Source of the DNA: Pegea sp. RAD2-039
Taxonomy: Eukaryota > Chordata > Thaliacea > Salpida > Salpidae
Length of the DNA: 64,000 nucleotides
Assembly (NCBI GenBank): GCA_034620365.1
Contig: JAQGEQ010000380.1
Coordinates: 2,294,001-2,358,000, forward strand
Direction: 5' to 3'
Shown piece by piece: positions 56,307 to 64,000 of the stretch (position 1 is the first letter of the stretch; the number at the start of each line of letters is the position of its first letter). Position numbers and translations under genes: made by a program. Below the pieces are notes generated by a model, which saw only the letters and a program-made list of their open reading frames with translations, was not told where the DNA came from and did no database searches.

Positions 56307-59300
56307 TTATCTTGCATTTTTGTTGTGATCCACAGGCCTGTTTTGCGTCCAAACCTGCTGGTGATGTTCACGAACAGAACAAAGATCCGTGTTCATCTTC
56401 TCTTTCCATTTACTCAGGGACTTATTCAATTTTGTCAACTCTTTATACTCATTCTGCAGCCGATTTTCCTCAACATCAACTTGTTCTTCTAACTCAATTC
56501 TTAACTGTGAAGCTCTTTGCTTGCAAAGTTCAATCTCAGCCTGAATCAATTTATTGATGCTTAGAACCAGCGCAGAGTCTCTAATGGTATCAACTAACTT
56601 GAACTCGTAGATAATTTTCCGCAAGTAGACAATGTTGTTCATAAATCTCCATAGACTTATCAGATAAGGCTGAAGGTGGTAAAGGTTGGAGATGAAGCTC
56701 AAGAGCTATATAAGCACGTGACAGAGATTCATGGCTTGAATCTAAAAATAATCAAACAATTATAGATCATCTAAAGAATCTTTAGGAGAAGTTTCAAAAA
56801 AAGTTTTCTTTAAAATATTTTATAGATAAAAAAAATATAAATGAACTGTTGCAGATGAACTCACTTCTATTTGTGATGACTTTTCTAGTATAATTGTTGT
56901 TCGGTGGATTAAGCTTTGAAGGATAATTAACTAAAGAGGCTTGAGGTGAATGCTGATAATGTGAAGAAGATGTTGATGTGTTCAAAGAAGAACTTGCTCT
57001 TCGATTGACTCTAAAAATAAAAGATTAATATAAATCGTTGAAAAGATTGTAAGAATCACTTTGTAGGAGCAGGACTTCCAGATCTTGATCCAATCGGTGT
57101 ACGCGGTGGATGATCAAGAGGTTGGTGTTCCAACTCCGCAATAAGATCAGCAGAAGATCGTCTTCTACCTTGCTTGTTGCTTTCACTTAGAGCTGTTAAA
57201 TACATTCAATTAAAATGAAATATTCTTCAGATATCTCGTCACGAGTTTTAGTGTGATGAATAACGCAACCATCTACCTGTTAGTTGTACTAATGTGCGTT
57301 TCTACTTCAAATTATATTTCTATTTCATATTTTTTTGCAATAAAATAAAATTTGTGAAAAAAATAAAATAGAAGTAAAATTGCAATCAAATTAGATGTAA
57401 TTATCGTAACATCTATATGCTACTGCCAGTTACTTGTTCAAATCACGAAATTTCAATTTAATAATTCAAAAGAAAATCATTATTTCAGTTTAACAGCTGT
57501 GTAAGCAATTGAAACTATTTTCATTTCAAAAATAAATGTTAGTGAGCAAAAAAAAAAAGAAAACCATAACACATCAATAGCAAGCTTTTACAAAATTCAA
57601 TTGAAATAATCACAACATTTGATTTAGATCCAAACTACATCTAGTACGCAGCTACTACAAGCAGTGGTGGGTACGAAACTAGAATACCTGCGCACTTTAA
57701 AGGATCAAGTGGAACACAGAGAGTGTTACCAAATGATGAGGAACGTTTGTGAGATTTCTTAAATTGAATAGGAATCGCTTGAGGTAAAAAGTTGGTTCGT
57801 TGAAGTAGTAAAAAGTCTGATGATTAAAATGAGATTACTTACGCGTTGGAGGAGGAACCGCATCAGCTTTTAATCCGGATGTCCTATGAGGATCAGGAGT
57901 ATGTGAACGAGAGCGGGATCGAGTTTCAAAGATGTCCTGAAAAGATTACTTGAAGTTGAATGAAAGGATCAAATGAAGACATACAGAGTGTCTTGATGAT
58001 GTAGGCACAGGTGATGAAGATCCGGTGACTGGTTTAATAGCAGCAGAGTAGTTAGGATGAGGATTATGAGGAGGATGGACATGCTTGCGTACAGTTTCAT
58101 TGGTTGCTGTCAAATGCATCTCTGAGCTACAAGAAGATTAGATGAATACGAAATGAAGTTGATATTTTACCGGTCTGTGTTTGTCAAATCATAACTTGAA
58201 CTGGTCCCAGAGCTTGCTAAACTAGAATCGTTGTCACTAGGTGGCGGGAACACCAATGGTTCCTTGCCGCCAGGAAAGAAGTGAAGTAAGTCGGTCATTG
58301 CCTGGACTATCTCGTCCATACTGGGCCGGACTGCAGGGGTTGCAGACCAGCATCTAGTGAATTGTTTATTTTATCATTTTTCAATTTATTTGTAATTTTA
58401 CTTTGTCATCAGATCTTCAATAGGCTGAGGACAGTTTTGTATTAGGCTTGGTCGAGTTCCTGAATGAACGGCCCACATTATTCGAAATGCTGGACCACCT
58501 AGTTCATCAAAAGGTTTCCGACGAGTAAGGACCTGGTCAGAAAACAAAGGTACAACCTCAAATACAGCAAACGATTTTTTATTTTTTTTGTTTTGTTGCC
58601 TACCTCCCATAAGATAATTCCCCAGCTAAAAACGTCACATTTTTCACTATATTGACAACCTTCGAACACCTCAGGTGCCATCCACGCCGCAGAACCCTGC
58701 AAATAAAAGTTATTGAGATTTTTTAGATAAATTACAAATGATTAATAATTAAATTATGCAAAATATTTATCAATTGTAAGAAGTGATTGAGACCTTATTG
58801 TTTGTCATGTAAGTGTGCTGGTCACATGCAGTTCCGAAATCACAGATTTTTAGAACAATCCCCATATTTGTTAAGAGTAAACTGAAACAAACAACTTTAT
58901 GAAGTAAAAACATATGTAGTTTGTCACAATACTAGAGAAAAGGGTTTTTAAATTATAATCTATAAGTTGATGATAAGCAACAAACACTTAGTTTGTAAAA
59001 TCATAAAAAGCGAAATCTTTAATTAACAATCAATCAAAATATCTAGACATCAAGCCTTAGTAACATCTTCTATTATTGAATAGCAGCGTGGTTTTATTAG
59101 AAGAGGAGTTTTATAGGCGATAGATTCAACTAACTAGCTTTTATATGAAACTATGTTTTTACACCAAGTCTATTTGCAGATTACTTGAATGAAATTACTT
59201 TGGTGGCTTCAAATCTCTATGTATAAGAGCTTTTGGTTTCATGTTATGAAGGTAGGCTACTCCTGTAGCACATTGTAAGCACCAGCTCATTGCATGGGCA

Positions 59301-60247
59301 ATAGTATAATGAGGTTGTAGACCAGGACCATGTAGCACTAAGAATAAAACATATCTATATTATCTAGAATGTTATTAAACTATATTATCATTATTGCAAG
59401 ATCAATCAGAAATAAAGCAAATCTTAATTAGTTGTTTGATTTTTCTATATAATAACTCAGAAGTAAATCATGGGGCGAAGAAGACACATGGACACTAGAA
59501 GAAAGGGAGGTATACATGGATAGTATACTGGGACACGAGAGGAACCTAAGCACCAATTAGCTAAAAATCTGACAGAAATAGGAATAAAAGTTGGTTTCTT
59601 GGAATGCCTCAGTTTATCGAACATAGAGCTTTGTAAATGGATTCACAGCTGCACATGTGTAAGAGGAATGCTAAGAGCAGTTTTTGAAGTCAACCTCTCG
59701 AGGAGTTTTAAAAAGGAGGTAGAAAAGAGGTGATGTGGACCGGTGCCCTAAAAAAATTAGATTAATGACTATCCTCGCTTGTGATTAAAGTCGGGAGATA
59801 TGTGAGAAGAACTTTACAAATAAATAGTTTATTACTAAATAAGGTTATAAATTATTTTTCAATGTGCAATTATATTAGATGAAGTTTTACTGACAGTTGT
59901 ACAAGGAACCACATTCAGCAAATTCCATCACAAGCGACACAGGCTGCCTACAAGCCCCATATAGCCGAATAATATTCCGATGGCTAACTCGTGAAAGTTG
60001 CCTGAGTTCAGTCATAAAAGCAATTCGTTCTGATTCAGAGTCAATCATTTTAACAGCCACATGAATTCCTCTCCATAAAGCTAAATAAACAACTCCAAAC
60101 GATCCTTTGCCAACAGGCTAAAAAGCATCAATTATATATAAAAAATTGTTGCAAGAAAAATTGAAAAAAACTTACATCTTTTAATTCCATTTCTGAAGCA
60201 TCAATTTCTTCAATAAAGCCTGGATGAGATTCAAGTTGAGAGGTCAT
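56307..60247 (-). CDS. MAP3K7: TAK1 (MAP3K7) protein kinase
   Basis: Ser/Thr MAP3K acting downstream of TGF-beta, IL-1/Toll and TNF-type receptors with TAB proteins. Exons: 60176-60247, 59895-60117, 59199-59337, 58794-58881, 58604-58696, 58402-58532, 58171-58353, 57985-58126, 57843-57936, 57060-57192, 56865-57010, 56599-56741 and 56307-56540; phases agree. Kinase landmarks: [12 protein letters not shown] (Gly loop), HVAVKM (Lys), [36 protein letters not shown], and the activation loop [16 protein letters not shown], which keeps both activating Thr positions. [19 protein letters not shown] and [11 protein letters not shown] end the domain. A Ser/Pro/His-rich linker follows. The C-terminal segment ([45 protein letters not shown]) matches the TAB2/3-binding coiled coil. 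The last intron (56541-56598) is only 58 bases; without it the end would appear frameshifted. Exon 1 is the N-terminus [20 protein letters not shown]. Confidence 0.96.
59460..59800. mobile_element. Probable transposable-element remnant in TAK1 intron 2
   Basis: About 340 bases inside the intron between exons 2 and 3, distinctly GC-richer and more complex than the surrounding intron. No frame stays open and I could not match it to an element class. Call is based on composition only. Confidence 0.35.
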
Positions 60248-60650
60248 TTCTGACTGGTGCGATTATTTAGCTTCTTGTTCGAATACAATTTTACATTCGA
60301 TCTTTTCAAAAACTAACTTAAACAAAATTCAGCATTTCTTTTGCTATTCTAATAGGATTCAAAAATAATATTCATTTCATTGATAATTCATGTCACAATA
60401 TACATTGCAAGATTTTAGCTCCAGAAAAATTGAACAATTTAAAAACAAAATTTGGTTACTTTTGTTAAGACAAGTTATATGAATTTTCCACTGGTAACCA
60501 TCAAACCATGACATTTAAATACTAATACAAGTATAAAAAAATTTAAAAAAATGTTTTTATCATGATGAACAACTTATAACGATCTTATTCTAGAGTTTAC
60601 TCAACATAAAATTGGATAGAAAGTATTTTGACTCAGAGGTATTAAAATGA

Positions 60651-62276
60651 TTAGCTTAAAGACATCCAAAAAGGTAGATTTTCAGACATATTATCATTTG
60701 ATGATTGTTCAACTTTAGTCTTTTTATTTACAGTGTCAGTGCTTTTCTGTTTTTCCATAACTGATTCAAAATTCAATTCTTTGGAATACTGTTTATATCC
60801 TAAAACGTTTGAATAGTCAGGAACTTCTTCTTGAAATCGTCTCTTTCTATATTTTACTTCTTTAACATCTTTAGATACAGATTTTTGCTCTGATTGTGAT
60901 GATAAACTATCATTTAAATTATTTGCTGATTCAGTTGGAACCACTGGAGCAGAACTTTTCATCATTTTATTTTTGACTGCAACTAAATTAGAATTAGAAA
61001 TTGTCGGCTTCATTTTAAATGCATTTGAATAGTTTAGATTCACGTTGGGGTACATCGCCAAGGCATTAACATTATTTGCAATGGTGCTGTATGCTGAAAC
61101 TGACTTATTACAAGGAGTTACTTGTAGATGAGAATTGTAATTAAGGGAAGGTGGTGTATAATTGACATTTCCTTTTATATACACTTCAAGATCACCTTTA
61201 ACTTTTTGAATTAGATTTATTACAAGAGTTTTAGCTTTTTCAACTCCATACTTAGTTGGGTGACTTATAAATACATACATAGCTTCAAACGCTTCTTTTC
61301 CTGACGTAGGTTCAATAAAACCAGAACCTCTTCCCCTTAAAATTACTTTTGATCCAGTTAGATTTGCTATATAGTTAAAAAAGTCACAATTTGGCCCAGT
61401 TAGTTTAGCTTTAAGATTAAAACTCACTGGAGCTGTTTCCATTCCAACAAACAACTTTTCCTGAAAATAGTTCCCTGTAGGAAGTCCTGGTTGAATTGGT
61501 ACAGTTGGAAGAACTGTTTTAATATTTTTATTTATATTTGATACAACTTCAGAAGAAATATCAAGAGGCTTAAAGTTCATAATCAAATCTTTTACTCTAC
61601 CTATAACTAAGTTTACCTGATCTTTTATTGGTGATTGTATAAATAGGTGAAGTTGTTTATCAATTGTATCCAAATTTTTCTTTTCAACCGCTGATAAATA
61701 ACTTCCTCTTGTTAAAATTGTTGAACTTGTTTGTTTACTTAAAGTTTCCTGAATTTGAACTTGAGTCAAATTTGTTCTCAAAGGCAAAGGTAAGTCATTT
61801 ATGTCTACTTTTGCCGAATAGACATCATTACATTTAGTTGTGGGACATATTTGAATTAATGACAATAAGGGATTACTGACCACAGGGTATGAAACAGGTG
61901 GTATTGATAAACTTTGGTCAGAGTTTCCAGATTTTTCTTTCAATTTTTCATTTACTGTTTGAGCACGAGCTATAGCTATCATTTTTGCGTTTAATCTACT
62001 TGTATTATAGTTTGTTTCTTTAAGTAAGCTTTGTACCTGTGTTGTTGTAGATGATGTTATTGGTTTAGGAGGTTCATATGAGAATTTTGAAGGTCTTTTT
62101 GAGGTTTGTTGTGGATTCCCAAGTTTATTCTTTAATAAAGAAACACTAGAGCCATTTGAGGTAAAATCTTTTTTGTTTTTTACTTTTATTCTTTTGAGAG
62201 GCATTTCAGGTGCTATAAACACATCTTTTTCAGACTTTTCTTTATTTAAATTGCTCAAATTTTTTCCAGATGACAT
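60651..62276 (-). CDS. KHDC4: KHDC4 (BLOM7/SNORA80E host type) RNA-binding protein
   Basis: Single-exon gene of about 541 residues. KHDC4 is a KH-domain RNA-binding protein linked to pre-mRNA splicing (Prp19 complex). I choose the ATG at 62276 (MSSGKNLSNL); upstream codons in the same frame are hydrophobic AT-rich sequence typical of a leader. Seen: a basic N-terminus; VDINDLPLPLRTNLTQVQIQ with TGSKVILRGRG further on; the KH-like core KLFVGMETAPVSFNLKAKL, GPNCDFFNYIANLTG, RGRGSGFIEPTSGKEAFEAM, YVFISHPTKYGVEKAK; then a Ser/Asn-rich low-complexity stretch and the C-terminal motif RKRRFQEEVPDYSNVLGYKQ. It lies head-to-tail after TAK1 on the same strand, about 400 bases upstream of the TAK1 start, so the TAK1 promoter must be in 60,250-60,650. 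Confidence 0.92.
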   Translation of the reverse strand: MSSGKNLSNLNKEKSEKDVFIAPEMPLKRIKVKNKKDFTSNGSSVSLLKNKLGNPQQTSKRPSKFSYEPPKPITSSTTTQVQSLLKETNYNTSRLNAKMIAIARAQTVNEKLKEKSGNSDQSLSIPPVSYPVVSNPLLSLIQICPTTKCNDVYSAKVDINDLPLPLRTNLTQVQIQETLSKQTSSTILTRGSYLSAVEKKNLDTIDKQLHLFIQSPIKDQVNLVIGRVKDLIMNFKPLDISSEVVSNINKNIKTVLPTVPIQPGLPTGNYFQEKLFVGMETAPVSFNLKAKLTGPNCDFFNYIANLTGSKVILRGRGSGFIEPTSGKEAFEAMYVFISHPTKYGVEKAKTLVINLIQKVKGDLEVYIKGNVNYTPPSLNYNSHLQVTPCNKSVSAYSTIANNVNALAMYPNVNLNYSNAFKMKPTISNSNLVAVKNKMMKSSAPVVPTESANNLNDSLSSQSEQKSVSKDVKEVKYRKRRFQEEVPDYSNVLGYKQYSKELNFESVMEKQKSTDTVNKKTKVEQSSNDNMSENLPFWMSLS

Positions 62277-62279
62277 TTT

Positions 62280-64000
62280 AAAAACTAGATACTTAAAAAT
62301 ATAATAATTTCTGCTAGAAAAAGTAAGATTTTCGCTTCTTAAAAAATAATAGAATAAAACAAATTTTAAGCGAATACATATATCTAAAATATATAAGAAT
62401 GCTAATAACTTAAACAATTAGTCAAAAATGAAATATAAAGAGTTTTAAGTCTTGCAGCTTCTTTTACTAATATGAAATATATTTTTACAAAATAACTAGA
62501 TCATTTTTAAATTTAAAACTGATATAAAATTAATATTTTAATCTGATAAAGAGTTTTATAAAAACAAACTAAACGTTTTCTCTTTGTGTACAAGTATGAA
62601 AAAAACAAGTTTAATAATATAAACAATTACAATTTTACAAATTGATTAAAAAGATTTATTACCACAATCAATAAAAACAAAAAGTTTACATAATTATAAA
62701 TAAATATATAAAATGAAACATAAAAAAATATCTACTGCACAACAAATTATATCTAAATCCTTCAAAAAATTAGCTGTATCATTAGCTCATTAATATAATG
62801 AGTAATATAGATATTCATATGATTAAATATTCTAATAAAATATTTATAAGGAATAAATCAAAAGTAATTTTTCTAAAATACACCCTTCAAAAACTAAATG
62901 ATATTTTATTCAAGAAAAGGAATTTTCTTAGCATAAAAAAGTTAGTTAATGCTAAGGCTCTATAATAAAAATAATTTCCACTTTATTAAAATATTTCATT
63001 TCTGTTGCAATTATAAAATTTACTTTTAATTACAGCTAACTCACTGTGACCAATTATAAAGAAAAATAAATTTAAGATATAAAAACTATTTGGATTAGAC
63101 AACTGGTTGTAAGCTTGAATTTATAATTTAATGCATACTAAACAGAGGCTACAACAACAATAACAGCGAGAAGCTAATATAGATGAGTAGATATCGGCAA
63201 ATGTGCTCACTAAAATTGATTCATAGATATAGTTAGACAGACTTTTTTATTTAAGCATTTACATATACAATTAAATAAAATAAAAAATATTTTAAGTTTA
63301 TACTCAACGATAAATTGTTAACAGGTTGTGGTTACATTATTTACAAATCTACTATTTTTTGTTTCGCTAAAAGAAATATTATCGAAACTGCTTTAAAGTT
63401 CTATTTAAAAACTGATTTCAACTTTTCGATATTCTAACCGAATCTTAAAATCCTGTGTCTTTGTATAGTAGCATGCAATAATAACTAACATTACTGGTTG
63501 GGTTACAACGTAGAACTCCAAATTTTATCCTAAGCAGTTATTTAAGCTCATCTAGTACATTGACTTGTAAAAACTTCCTGGCCAATATTACAAATACAAG
63601 AAAACGTTCTTACAGTAGAAAGGTAAAATCAGCCTCTTAGTAGCTAACAGCGCATCAGTTTGCCTATGAATAGAAACTTAAAGTGTATAACCGACCTCAA
63701 TAGAAGTTGTGGAATTAAATTTTTTTCATGATTAATAAAAATGTCATAATTTATGATTTTAAAGTATTTGTTTGAGATAAAAACTGTCATGCACTAGACT
63801 TGCATAATAATTATCGATAATAGTTATAAAAGCAACGCTGAATTAGAAAACGAGCTAATGAGTGCAGAAAGTATCTTTCTTAACTCAGGAGGAGTAGTGC
63901 CACTACCCAAAACAGTGGTTGCTTTGGAAAAAGCAAAGAGTATATGTGTAAACTAAGGCAGAAAACCTACAATTTATTGACCTTAATGTCATTGGATCCC
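62280..64000. other. AT-rich upstream region to window end
   Basis: Should hold the KHDC4 promoter and 5' UTR near 62,280-62,420. Nothing else recognised. The last 150 bases are somewhat less AT-rich but have no open frame. Confidence 0.45.

Noticed and set aside
56307-56702. Apparent frameshift at the C-terminus of TAK1
   Set aside because: A 58-base GT-AG intron (56541-56598) restores the frame and gives RVQAEIEL, as expected for the coiled coil.

Overview
This is a window of a nuclear genome from an invertebrate animal. It is strongly AT-rich by eye, the genes are spliced by short GT-AG introns (51 to several hundred bases), and the gene set is metazoan: a TAK1-type MAP3K, CISD2, BORCS8, PIG-T, ATE1, USP16, TCF25, QDPR and KHDC4 homologues, plus an NPAT-like LisH protein. 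The species cannot be fixed from sequence alone. A dispersed repeat ending in a (TAAA)n-type tail and the general style of the genes would fit a flatworm or another fast-evolving spiralian, but that is a weak inference.

Layout, left to right. 1-4284 (-): TCF25, its 3' end cut by the window edge. 6240-8444 (-): two adjacent single-exon PGAM5-like genes that keep the WDxxWD multimerisation motif but have lost the catalytic histidines. 8764-10371 (-): single-exon PIG-T. 11167-11409 (-): small unrecognised ORF. 12906-17455 (-): USP16-like deubiquitinase without a visible ZnF-UBP domain. 18.9-20 kb: decayed retroelement matter. 20941-24099 (-): LisH/NPAT-like gene. 25390-26046: a tandem repeat of about 0.3 kb. 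26742-30077 (-): threonine aldolase. 32647-35245 (+): CISD2 whose reading frame runs on into a long acidic tail of about 580 residues, followed by a second large orphan ORF (35867-37915). 38.9-41.0 kb: decayed Ty3/gypsy-like element. 41.05-52.0 kb (+): tandem duplication carrying two complete ATE1 genes. 52896-53603 (+): QDPR. 53900-54353 (+): BORCS8. 56307-60247 (-): TAK1/MAP3K7. 60651-62276 (-): KHDC4. The rest is AT-rich intergenic or intronic sequence in which I see nothing definite.

The genes are mostly unrelated housekeeping genes, with no operon logic. Common themes are loose: two outer mitochondrial/ER-membrane families (PGAM5-like, CISD2), protein quality control (TCF25/RQC, USP16, ATE1) and signalling/trafficking (TAK1, BORC). 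The most unusual items are the pair of predicted PGAM5 pseudophosphatases, the CISD2 fusion, and the ATE1 duplication, in which one copy has lost an alternative first exon and several conserved residues. All exon boundaries were read by eye from splice-site dinucleotides, reading-frame continuity and resemblance to known families; none was checked against transcripts or a database.
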